Shown piece after piece: positions 1 through 7,139 of a stretch of 9,281 nucleotides of DNA. The DNA is from SIG452 sp045541975. Lineage in GTDB: Bacteria > Bacillota > Clostridia > UMGS1840. The notes under the pieces are model-generated. The model was not told the origin of the DNA, did not search any database, and saw nothing but the letters and a program-made list of their open reading frames with translations. The translations under genes and the position numbers were made by a program. Each line of letters starts with the position of its first letter. Position 1 is the stretch's first letter. The stretch spans positions 1 to 9,281 of the forward strand of contig JAZQKB010000009.1 in the NCBI GenBank assembly GCA_045541975.1, given 5' to 3'.

Positions 1-1
1 T

Positions 2-577
2 TTATACGAGATTGCATTTACAGAGCATTTGCTGAATAGTTTGACAGTCGGTGCGAGGTGTGCTGTTATCGTTCCGCAGTCTGCCATGACCGGAAAGAGC
101 AAGGACGAGCAAGCTGTCAAAGAAAACATTTTGAAACATCACACCCTTGAGGGAGTTATTTCATTGAGCAAAGACACCTTTTACGGCGTGGGTACTGTTC
201 CGTGTATTGCAGTCTTTACGGCAGGCATACCGCACGAAACGGACAAAATATGTAAGTTTATCAATTTTGAAAACGACGGCTACAAAGTAGCTCCGCATAT
301 TGGCTTGATAGAAACCGAATCAGCAAAGGATAAGAAAGCACATCTTTTGTCTGTATGGCATGAAGAAATGGAAGCTGAGAGCAAATTCTGTGTATATACC
401 ACAGTAGAAGCCGCTGACGAGTGGCTACATAGTTTTTACTATTTTAATGACGAGATACCCACCGAGGCGGACTTTGAAAAGACAATCGGCGACTATTTGA
501 CATTTGAGTTTTCTATGATAATGCAGGGGCGAGAATATCTGTTTGAGGAGGACGGCGACAATGCTAAATCTGAATGA
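2..577 (+). CDS. hsdM: Adenine-N6 DNA methyltransferase of a restriction-modification system, C-terminal part (5' partial)
   Basis: The reading frame is open to the left edge, and the visible protein begins mid-domain (LYEIAFTEHLLNSLTVG), so the start lies outside the window. The stretch RCAVIVPQSAMTGKS followed by ILKHHTLEGVISL and TFYGVGTVPCIAVF is typical of the last strands of the Rossmann methylase fold in HsdM/N6-adenine methylases (PF02384-like). The SAM-binding and NPPY/F catalytic motifs would lie upstream and cannot be checked. The charged C-terminus, about residues 120-190, probably contacts the specificity subunit. The enzyme would methylate adenine at the site chosen by the subunit encoded next. 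The two genes overlap by 17 bp, which implies translational coupling. No restriction subunit is visible, so a type I system, a BcgI-like fused system and a methylation-only remnant are all possible. The stop codon is TGA. Confidence 0.85.
   Translation, partial: LYEIAFTEHLLNSLTVGARCAVIVPQSAMTGKSKDEQAVKENILKHHTLEGVISLSKDTFYGVGTVPCIAVFTAGIPHETDKICKFINFENDGYKVAPHIGLIETESAKDKKAHLLSVWHEEMEAESKFCVYTTVEAADEWLHSFYYFNDEIPTEADFEKTIGDYLTFEFSMIMQGREYLFEEDGDNAKSE
546..551 (+). promoter_or_regulatory. Shine-Dalgarno for hsdS, deciding its start
   Basis: A perfect AGGAGG lies 9 nt before the ATG at 561. The in-frame TTG at 543 overlaps this site and has no ribosome binding site of its own, so 561 is taken as the start. 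Confidence 0.85.
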
Positions 578-1607
578 CAGAGAATGGAAAGCGTTCAATC
601 TAATAGACGGTAATATGTTTTATATCGACGAGGTTAAAACATTTAAATCTACGGCATTAGTTGAAAATGACGGTGTGTTTGATATTGTTGGTGCAACATC
701 AAAAAACAATGGAAATGTCGGTTTTTTACCTAAACAATACGCCAACTACCTAATAAAAGGGAATTGCATTTGTTTAATTAAAACGGGTCAAGGATCTGTT
801 GGCGATGCTGTATATAAGCAAGGTGCTTTTATTCCGTCAAACAATGTTTGTGTTATTAGAAGCTCGTGGCTGAATAGATATAACGGCTTGTTTATTGTTG
901 CCGAAATAAACAAGCAAGCCGATAGATATAGTTACGGATACATACGCAATAATTCAAGAATACGAAAAGAACAGCTAATGCTACCGACAACAGACGACGG
1001 AAGTCCGGACTATGCTTTTATGGAGCAGTACATCAGGGAGCGAGAGGACAAGCTCAAGCAAAAATACATTAATATTGTCAATGAAGAACTTGTAACGCCA
1101 CCGATACCACTTGCAGAAAAGACGTGGGGCGAGTTCTTTATATCAGATATATGCTACATCGAATCGGGTCGGGATATATACGACAACGAGAGATTTTACG
1201 GCAACATTCCCTACATCACATCGACGGCAACAAACAACGGCATAAAGTATTATGTATCAAATACCAATGAAACGCTTGAAGAAAACGCTATATCCGTAAA
1301 TCGTAACGGAAGCGTCGGCTATTCCTTTTATCATAAGTATAAAGCATTATACTCTAACGATTGCCGAAAGCTGAAGCTCAAACAATGCCGTAATGAGTTT
1401 GTCGCTCTGTTCATCACAAATCAAATCATACAGCAGAAAGACAAATACAACTACGGCTATAAAATGGGAACAGGGCGATTAAAAAAGCAAATGATAATGT
1501 TACCGATAACCGACGAGGGAAGCCCCGACTATGAGTATATGGAGCAGTATGTAAAAAATGTCATATTCAGGAAGTACAAAAAATATCTTGAATATTTAGG
1601 ACAATAA
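561..1607 (+). CDS. hsdS: Type I-like restriction-modification specificity subunit with two target-recognition domains
   Basis: The 348-residue protein is built of two similar halves, the layout of Methylase_S (PF01420) specificity subunits. TRD1 covers roughly residues 7-150 and TRD2 187-335. Each half carries a GSVG turn (residues 78-81 and 250-253) and ends in nearly the same element: MLPTTDDGSPDYAFMEQYI at 140-158 and MLPITDEGSPDYEYMEQYV at 313-331. The first copy is followed by a charged helix (REREDKLKQKYI), the usual spacer between TRDs. Each TRD would read one half of a bipartite DNA target for the methylase encoded just upstream; the target cannot be read from sequence. Length is nearer to short S subunits, including BcgI-type, than to the 400-plus residues of many HsdS. 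ATA isoleucine and AGA arginine codons are common here but scarce in ppk downstream, which suggests horizontal acquisition. Confidence 0.88.
   Translation: MLNLNDREWKAFNLIDGNMFYIDEVKTFKSTALVENDGVFDIVGATSKNNGNVGFLPKQYANYLIKGNCICLIKTGQGSVGDAVYKQGAFIPSNNVCVIRSSWLNRYNGLFIVAEINKQADRYSYGYIRNNSRIRKEQLMLPTTDDGSPDYAFMEQYIREREDKLKQKYINIVNEELVTPPIPLAEKTWGEFFISDICYIESGRDIYDNERFYGNIPYITSTATNNGIKYYVSNTNETLEENAISVNRNGSVGYSFYHKYKALYSNDCRKLKLKQCRNEFVALFITNQIIQQKDKYNYGYKMGTGRLKKQMIMLPITDEGSPDYEYMEQYVKNVIFRKYKKYLEYLGQ
978..1034 (+). repeat. Internal repeat of hsdS, copy 1
   Basis: This 57-bp segment encodes MLPTTDDGSPDYAFMEQYI at the end of TRD1 and matches 1497-1553 in the same frame. Such repeated segments between TRDs are typical of specificity subunits and can serve as sites of domain exchange. 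Confidence 0.75.
1497..1553 (+). repeat. Internal repeat of hsdS, copy 2
   Basis: Partner of 978-1034, encoding MLPITDEGSPDYEYMEQYV at the end of TRD2. The copies differ mainly at third codon positions, so the protein element is better conserved than the DNA. Confidence 0.75.
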
Positions 1608-1609
1608 CA

Positions 1610-1649
1610 AAAAAATGCAGAAACACAATGCTGTGTTTCTGCATTTTTT
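1610..1649. terminator. Bidirectional intrinsic terminator between hsdS and the ABC exporter gene
   Basis: A perfect 17-bp inverted repeat (1610-1626 with 1633-1649) encloses a 6-nt loop (AATGCT). The stem is flanked by A6 on the left and T6 on the right, so each strand gives a hairpin followed by a U-tract. It starts 3 bp after the hsdS stop and ends 13 bp before the convergent stop at 1663, and can serve both genes. Confidence 0.93.
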
Positions 1650-1662
1650 CCTAATGCTTTTT

Positions 1663-3396
1663 TTACTCCGTTTTAAACTGATATTGATACAATTCGCTGT
1701 ATAAACCGCCTTTTTGGAGCAGTTCTTCGTGGGTACCGCGTTCGGTGATACCTTCATCGGTTAGCACTACGATTTCGTCGGCGTTTTTGATAGTGGATAA
1801 GCGATGCGCAACCACGATGGTGGTTCTGCCTTTGGATAGCTCTTCCAATGCAGACTGAATCAGCATTTCGGTGGCATTATCTAAGGCGGAGGTGGCTTCG
1901 TCTAAAATCAGAATGGACGGATTTTTCAAGAAGACTCTGGCAATGGAAATTCTTTGTTTTTGTCCGCCGGATAGTTTTACGCCACGCTCGCCCACATAGG
2001 TGTCGTAGCCATCGGGGAGTGTCATAATGTAATCGTGAATATTTGCTTTTTTGGCAGCTTCGATGATTTCTTCTTCGGTAGCATCCAAGTTGCCGTAGCC
2101 GATATTTTCCCGGATGGAGCCGGTAAAGAGGAACACATCCTGTGCTACCATACCGATATGACTGCGAAGACTCTGACGGCTTAACTTTCGGATGTCCACA
2201 TCGTCTAATAAAATTTCACCTTCGGAAATTTCATAGAATCGGGGAATCAGATGGCAAAGAGTTGTTTTGCCGCCACCGGAGGGGCCAACCAAAGCCACTG
2301 TTTTGCCCTGGGGAATATGAAGATTCAGATGCTCGATTACCGGTTTTCTGTCTTCTTCTGCTTCTTCATAGCAGAAGGTAACATTTTGGAAGGTGATGTC
2401 ACCGTTGGTGGTATCTAAGGTAACAGCGTTTTCGGGTTCTTCTTCGGGAGAAACGGCAAACACTTCCTGGATTCTTTCAAAGCCGGTCATACCGTTCTGA
2501 TACTGTTCAAAGAAGCTGATGAGCTTCCGCAAAGGTTGTAAGAAGGAGTTAATGTAGAGCAAATACATGGTAAACTCGCCAGCATCAATCTGCTTTTGGA
2601 AAAAGAAGATACCGCCTGCCACCAGCACCACCAGATAGAGAATGTCGGTGGAGAAGGTGAGAGAGGAATGAAATTGCCCCATCACTTTATAGGATTCGTT
2701 TCTTGCAGTTTGATAGCGGTCATTATACTGACGGAATTTTTCTTCTTCTCTTTCGGTATTGTTGTATGCTCGGGTTACACGGATGCCGGAAATGGAGTTT
2801 TCCAAATTAGCATTGACTTCCCCTAATTCCACACGGGTTTTCTTGAACGTGTGACTCATTTTTAATCGGAGGGATACCACAATCAGCACAATTACGGGGA
2901 GCAGGGCAAAGGTGATGAGCGTGAGCCATACATTTACCGTGCATAAAATTGCAAAGGAGCCGACCATTACAATCAGGGATAAGAACAAGTCTTCTGGTCC
3001 GTGGTGTGCAAGCTCGGAAATATCCATCAAGTCATTCACCAGACGGGACATAATGGTGCCGGATTTGTTTTCGTCAAAATAGGAAAAAGGAAGCTTTTCT
3101 AAGTGACGGAACAGCTTTTGTCGCATTTCTGCCTGCATCCGTACTCCCATGACGTGGCCGTAGTACTGAATAAAGTAGTTCAGGAAGGCTTTTATGATGT
3201 AAATTGCCAGCAATACTGTCGACCATACCACAAACAGACGGATATTCTGATTTGGCACATAGTCGTTAATCATATTTTTGGCAATCATGGGATATACCAA
3301 ATCTGCCACTGCCACTAAAAAAGCACAGAACATATCCTGGAAAAACAGCTTTTTATGAGGCTTGTAATAAGAAAGAAAATCACGTATATGTTTCAA
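1663..3396 (-). CDS. ABC exporter half-transporter, MsbA/LmrA/BmrA-like multidrug or lipid type
   Basis: The 577-residue protein fuses an ABCB-type membrane domain to an ATPase domain, the full length for a half-transporter that works as a dimer in the cytoplasmic membrane. Hydrophobic segments lie near residues 20-40, 52-75, 136-157, 158-176, 251-266 and 276-290. The ATPase domain (about 335-577) shows an A-loop tyrosine Y343, Walker A GPSGGGKTT (371-379), Q-loop Q419, signature LSGGQ (475-479), Walker B ILILDE (495-500, catalytic E500), D-loop SALD (503-506) and switch H531. All catalytic residues are present, so it should be active. The substrate cannot be told. No partner half-transporter gene is adjacent, which suggests a homodimer. 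The start codon is TTG, chosen because a good ribosome binding site precedes it. The gene is transcribed alone from its own consensus promoter and ends at the shared terminator. Confidence 0.95.
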   Translation of the reverse strand: MKHIRDFLSYYKPHKKLFFQDMFCAFLVAVADLVYPMIAKNMINDYVPNQNIRLFVVWSTVLLAIYIIKAFLNYFIQYYGHVMGVRMQAEMRQKLFRHLEKLPFSYFDENKSGTIMSRLVNDLMDISELAHHGPEDLFLSLIVMVGSFAILCTVNVWLTLITFALLPVIVLIVVSLRLKMSHTFKKTRVELGEVNANLENSISGIRVTRAYNNTEREEEKFRQYNDRYQTARNESYKVMGQFHSSLTFSTDILYLVVLVAGGIFFFQKQIDAGEFTMYLLYINSFLQPLRKLISFFEQYQNGMTGFERIQEVFAVSPEEEPENAVTLDTTNGDITFQNVTFCYEEAEEDRKPVIEHLNLHIPQGKTVALVGPSGGGKTTLCHLIPRFYEISEGEILLDDVDIRKLSRQSLRSHIGMVAQDVFLFTGSIRENIGYGNLDATEEEIIEAAKKANIHDYIMTLPDGYDTYVGERGVKLSGGQKQRISIARVFLKNPSILILDEATSALDNATEMLIQSALEELSKGRTTIVVAHRLSTIKNADEIVVLTDEGITERGTHEELLQKGGLYSELYQYQFKTE

Positions 3397-3401
3397 AAAA
3401 A

Positions 3402-3409
3402 CACCTCTT
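3402..3409 (-). promoter_or_regulatory. Ribosome binding site fixing the TTG start of the ABC exporter
   Basis: Read on the minus strand, AAGAGGTG lies 5 nt before TTG AAA CAT ATA. The gap is a run of T that continues into the start codon (seven T in all). No ATG occurs nearby in frame. Confidence 0.8.
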
Positions 3410-3432
3410 TTGCAAAAATAGGGTACTTTTAT

Positions 3433-3461
3433 AGTATATTGCTTTTTAAAGTTTTTGTCAA
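3433..3461 (-). promoter_or_regulatory. Promoter of the ABC exporter gene
   Basis: On the minus strand TTGACA (3461-3456) is separated by exactly 17 bp from TATACT (3438-3433), a near-perfect housekeeping sigma promoter. Predicted transcription start is near 3426, giving a leader of about 30 nt that holds only the ribosome binding site. Confidence 0.88.
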
Positions 3462-3478
3462 GAGATTAGTTTTTTTAG

Positions 3479-3507
3479 AAAAACCCTTGCAATCGGAGGG
3501 CTTTTTT
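3479..3507. other. Terminator-like hairpin between the divergent promoters
   Basis: CCCT (3484-3487) pairs with AGGG (3497-3500), and the flanking A5 (3479-3483) can pair with T6 (3502-3507) across one bulged C, giving a stem with a 9-nt loop. It overlaps the -35 box of the rightward promoter and ends two bases before its -10. The GC core is only 4 bp, so function is uncertain. Confidence 0.4.
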
Positions 3508-3515
3508 AGTATAAT
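3487..3515 (+). promoter_or_regulatory. Promoter of the ppk-nnr-alr-mazF cluster
   Basis: TTGCAA (3487-3492), a 17-bp spacer and a perfect TATAAT (3510-3515). Predicted transcription start is about 3522, leaving a leader of roughly 35 nt to the ATG at 3557. Its -35 box lies 25 bp from that of the divergent exporter promoter. Confidence 0.82.
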
Positions 3516-3556
3516 AAAAATGGTATATTATTAGAATGTCCTTGGAGTGTTTTGCC

Positions 3557-5674
3557 ATGGTTCAAATTTACGAAAACAGAGAACTCAGCTGGTTAAAATT
3601 TAACGAACGGGTGCTGGATGAAGCAACCGATTCTTTAACGCCGCCACTTGAAAAGTTGCGGTTTCTTTCCATTGCTACCAGCAACTTAGACGAGTTTTAT
3701 ATGGTGCGCGTGGGTAGCTTAACCGACCATGTGCAGTTTGGCAAACAAACCAAAGACGATAAAAGCGGAATGACAGAAGCGGAGCAGGTGCAGAAAATTT
3801 TAAAACGCACCCAGAAATTCTATGTCCGTCAGGAAAGCGTTTATCAGGATGTGTTGCGGGAGTTGTCGGCTCACGGCGTAAAACTGCTCACACCTGCCGA
3901 ACTAACGAAGGAACAGCTTTCCTTTGTAAAAGATTTTTATCAACACGCTGTGGAACCCCTTCTGTCACCTCAGGTAGTGGATGCCCGTCAACCCTTTCCC
4001 CATCTGGAAAACCGTGCTGTTTATACTGCACTGCATCTTAAGAAGAAAGAAAAAACTTCGGTTGCCTTTGTATTAAAGAGCACCTCTGTGCCGGAAATCA
4101 TTGAACTGCCCGGAAGCCGGGGATTAGAGTTTGTGTTAATTGACGAAGTGATTCATTTCTTCGCAAAGAAACTCTTTCCCGGTTACGAAGTTTTAGAAAC
4201 CTGTTTGGTAAAAGTGACTCGTAATGCGGATTTGGAAATGCTGGAAGCCTGGTACGATCAGGACGTGGACTACCGTGATATGATGAAGGACATTTTGAAA
4301 AAACGTGTTCGTTTAGCACCGGTCCGAATTGAAGTTTCCAATCCTATTTCCAAAGAATTTAAAAAGTTGATTTGTCATAAGTCGCCCGAATCTATTGTGT
4401 TGGTGAATCGGGTGCCCTTATCCTATGCGTTCTTTTCGGAAGCGGAAAAACGGCTTCCCAAAGAACTGAAAGAAGCACTCACCTTTTCTCCGATGACTCC
4501 GCAATTACCCGCTTGGTACCGTCCCAGTGAAAAATTGATGGACCGATTGCAAAAAGAAGACCTGTTTTTATCCTACCCTTACGAAAGTACCAAGCCTTTC
4601 TTTCAGTTGTTGGAAGAAGCTGTGGAAGACCCCAATGTGATTTCCATTAAGGTTACCTTATACCGCTTAAGCTCCAATTCCCGGATTATTTCCCTGTTGG
4701 AAAAAGCGGCAGAGCAAGGAAAAGAAGTATTGGTTGTGATGGAACTTCGTGCCCGTTTTGATGAAGCCAACAACATTAACTATTCCGAACAGTTGGAGCA
4801 GGCAGGCGTCCGTCTGCTGTACGGCTTGAGTTTATATAAAATTCATTCTAAAATTTTACTGATTACTAAGAAAACCGACCGTGGTATTTCTCATATCGTT
4901 CATTTAGGAACGGGAAATTACAACGAAAAAACCGCCCAGCTTTACACCGATATGAATCTGCTTACCACCCATACCGGAATTGGTGAGGATGCGGCAGAAT
5001 TTTTCAACAATATTACCACCTCCAACGTAAACGGAAAATATAAGCATCTTCTGGTATCCCCTTATGGCATCAGCCGGGGGTTATGTGACTTAATTGATGA
5101 AGAAATCGCCTATCACCGTGAATTTGGTGACGGTCGTATCATGATGAAGTTCAATTCCTTAACCTCTAAAACCATGATTGATAAATTGGTTGAGGCAGGA
5201 AAAGCAGGCGTGCGGATAGATCTTGTGATCCGTGGCATCTGTTGTCTGATTCCCGGGATCGAGGGAGAAACTGACAATATTACCGTTACTAGCATTGTAG
5301 GACGGTATCTGGAACATTCCCGAATTTATTACTTTCATCATCACGGCGACGAAAAATTCTTCATTTCCTCTGCCGATTTAATGACCAGAAATTTAGAACG
5401 TCGTTTGGAAATTGCAGCACCTGTGTATGCACCTCACATTCAACAAAAATTAAAGGAGCATTTGGATTCTTTACTGGCAGATGATGTGAAGGTAAGAATT
5501 TTGCAATCCGATGGCAGATACATACGCAAACCAACCGTCCATGGTTTCCATGCCCAAAAGTATTTTATGGAGCAGGCCGTAGCAGAAGCTGTGGTATCTG
5601 CCCAAACCAAAACTCCGAAAAAGCGAGGATTTTTCGGATGGCTGTTTGGATGGTGCAAACGAAAGAAAGGCTAA
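3557..5674 (+). CDS. ppk: Polyphosphate kinase 1
   Basis: The 705-residue protein matches PPK1 over its whole length (E. coli PPK is 688). The enzyme reversibly transfers the ATP gamma-phosphate to polyphosphate. The N-terminal domain begins with YENRELSWLKFNERVLDEA and SIATSNLDEFYMVRVG. The autophosphorylated histidine is H430 in LYKIHSKILLI, corresponding to E. coli H435, and the second catalytic histidine is H587 in RYLEHSRIYYF, corresponding to E. coli H592. HLGTGNYNEKTAQLYTD and SSADLMTRNLERRLE are the conserved catalytic-domain blocks. The start at 3557 is preferred because TTGGAG (3542-3547) precedes it. The in-frame ATG at 3536 has no ribosome binding site and sits only about 14 nt from the predicted transcription start. 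The C-terminus ends in an unusual basic and aromatic tail (RGFFGWLFGWCKRKKG). First gene of the cluster, 10 bp before nnr. Confidence 0.96.
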   Translation: MVQIYENRELSWLKFNERVLDEATDSLTPPLEKLRFLSIATSNLDEFYMVRVGSLTDHVQFGKQTKDDKSGMTEAEQVQKILKRTQKFYVRQESVYQDVLRELSAHGVKLLTPAELTKEQLSFVKDFYQHAVEPLLSPQVVDARQPFPHLENRAVYTALHLKKKEKTSVAFVLKSTSVPEIIELPGSRGLEFVLIDEVIHFFAKKLFPGYEVLETCLVKVTRNADLEMLEAWYDQDVDYRDMMKDILKKRVRLAPVRIEVSNPISKEFKKLICHKSPESIVLVNRVPLSYAFFSEAEKRLPKELKEALTFSPMTPQLPAWYRPSEKLMDRLQKEDLFLSYPYESTKPFFQLLEEAVEDPNVISIKVTLYRLSSNSRIISLLEKAAEQGKEVLVVMELRARFDEANNINYSEQLEQAGVRLLYGLSLYKIHSKILLITKKTDRGISHIVHLGTGNYNEKTAQLYTDMNLLTTHTGIGEDAAEFFNNITTSNVNGKYKHLLVSPYGISRGLCDLIDEEIAYHREFGDGRIMMKFNSLTSKTMIDKLVEAGKAGVRIDLVIRGICCLIPGIEGETDNITVTSIVGRYLEHSRIYYFHHHGDEKFFISSADLMTRNLERRLEIAAPVYAPHIQQKLKEHLDSLLADDVKVRILQSDGRYIRKPTVHGFHAQKYFMEQAVAEAVVSAQTKTPKKRGFFGWLFGWCKRKKG

Positions 5675-5684
5675 GGATTTTTCT

Positions 5685-7139
5685 ATGATGTTATTAAACA
5701 GTGCCCAGGCGAACAAACTGGATCAGCTGGGCGAAACAATTGACCAATTATCCGGAGAACAATTGATGAAAAACGCCGCCAAAGCATTAGCAGAAGCCGT
5801 GATGCGGGATGTGGACAAATCCAGCCGGATTGCCGTGTTCTGCGGTCGTGGAAAAAACGGTGGTGACGGTTTTTTACTGGCAGCCAATCTGGCATCAGAA
5901 GGCTATCGGGTTTCGGTGGTTGTTTGTTTTGACGAATCAGACAATATCCATCCGTTAACCGATCAGGCGATTGTTTATGCCAAACATAAGCAGGTATCCA
6001 TGATTCCGTTGGAAGATTTTGTGGGTGCTGATGTTTGCATTGACGCTTTGCTTGGTACCGGTGTAAAAGGGGAGCTGTCGGGTAAATATCTGAAAGCCGT
6101 GCAGTTGATGGAAAAATACCGTGTGCTTTCTGTGGATGTTCCCAGTGGATTAAACTGTGATAACGGAAAACCTGTCGGTGTTTGCGTAAAGGCTCAAAAA
6201 ACTTATACCTTAGCGGCACATAAAGTGGGCCTTTGGATTTATCCCGGCACTGAATATGCCGGAGAAATTGAACTGCTTCCCATCGGACTTTCAGAAAAGT
6301 CTTATGCAGCACTGGACTCCAAAATTCAACTGGTGAGTTCCAAATTGATTCACCGCTTGATGCCGAAACGGCACCCCAATTCTCATAAAGGCACTTTCGG
6401 TAGAGTAGCTGTTTTTGGTGGCAGCAAAGGAATGGCAGGCTCTGTGGTCATGGCATCCACTGCGGCACTTCACACCGGTGCGGGATATAGCTATGCCGTT
6501 GTACCTGACGAGATATTCTCGTTGGCTGAGCAGAAACTAACCGAAGTGATTGTAAAAAGCGATAAAGAGTACAAAAAAATGTACGAGTTGGCAGATGCTT
6601 TGGTCATTGGCCCCGGCTATTTGTCAAATTCCGGCATTTCGCATATAATGAAACTGGCGAACTGTGGCAGTAAACCTGCCGTGGTAGACGCCGAGGGCTT
6701 AAATTACCTGACTGCAACCAAACAGGTCTGTCCGATGGTTATTACACCACATCCCGGTGAATTTGCCAAATTGATTGGCTTATCCACTGAAGAGGTGAAT
6801 AAAAACCGTATTTATCTGTCTGGAAAATATGCGAAAGAGCATAATGTTGTGGTGGTGCTAAAGGGTGCAAGAACGGTTATTGCATCGCCAAACGGCGAAA
6901 TCTGTATCAACACCACCGGCAATTCCGGCATGGCAACCGCAGGTAGCGGTGATGTGCTTTCCGGTATAATCGGTGCTATGTTAGCAATGGGAGCATCTCC
7001 CTTTCACGGTGCTATTTTGGGAGTGTATCTACATGGTCTTGCAGGAGATTTAGCAGCAAAAGAAACCTCCGAGTACGCACTTACCGCCACCAAAATTTCA
7101 GAGTATATAGGGAAGGCATTTTTGTATGAACAGTTATAA
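5685..7139 (+). CDS. nnr: Bifunctional NAD(P)HX epimerase / ADP- or ATP-dependent NAD(P)HX dehydratase
   Basis: The 484-residue protein fuses the two enzymes that repair hydrated NADH and NADPH, as in E. coli YjeF. The N-terminal epimerase (YjeF_N, about 1-215) shows CGRGKNGGDG (53-62), DALLGTG (120-126) and SVDVPSGL (149-156). The C-terminal dehydratase (carbohydrate-kinase fold, about 220-484) shows KGTFGRVAVFGGSKGMAGS (235-253), ITPHPGEFAKL (353-363) and the nucleotide-binding block TTGNSGMATAGSGDVLSG (410-427), with D423 as the likely catalytic base. Both halves look intact. The ATG at 5685 is chosen because AAGGA (5673-5677) lies 7 nt upstream and the protein then begins like family members (MMLLNSAQANKLDQL); ATG 5688 is equally possible. 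A TTG at 5646 would add 13 residues inside ppk and lacks a site. The ribosome binding site overlaps the ppk stop, so the two genes are probably coupled. Confidence 0.94.
   Translation: MMLLNSAQANKLDQLGETIDQLSGEQLMKNAAKALAEAVMRDVDKSSRIAVFCGRGKNGGDGFLLAANLASEGYRVSVVVCFDESDNIHPLTDQAIVYAKHKQVSMIPLEDFVGADVCIDALLGTGVKGELSGKYLKAVQLMEKYRVLSVDVPSGLNCDNGKPVGVCVKAQKTYTLAAHKVGLWIYPGTEYAGEIELLPIGLSEKSYAALDSKIQLVSSKLIHRLMPKRHPNSHKGTFGRVAVFGGSKGMAGSVVMASTAALHTGAGYSYAVVPDEIFSLAEQKLTEVIVKSDKEYKKMYELADALVIGPGYLSNSGISHIMKLANCGSKPAVVDAEGLNYLTATKQVCPMVITPHPGEFAKLIGLSTEEVNKNRIYLSGKYAKEHNVVVVLKGARTVIASPNGEICINTTGNSGMATAGSGDVLSGIIGAMLAMGASPFHGAILGVYLHGLAGDLAAKETSEYALTATKISEYIGKAFLYEQL

Noticed and set aside
543..560. 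TTG start giving hsdS six extra residues
   Set aside because: It overlaps the AGGAGG that serves the ATG at 561 and has no site of its own.
3536..3556. Upstream ATG for ppk
   Set aside because: No Shine-Dalgarno and too close to the predicted transcription start; the ATG at 3557 has GGAG at a normal distance.
5646..5684. TTG start placing the nnr N-terminus inside ppk
   Set aside because: No ribosome binding site; the extra residues do not resemble the family, whereas MMLLNSAQANKLDQL does.
5683..6312. 209-codon open frame on the minus strand
   Set aside because: Lies wholly opposite nnr, has no ribosome binding site and reads as the shadow of a well-conserved gene (low complexity, many H, R, P).
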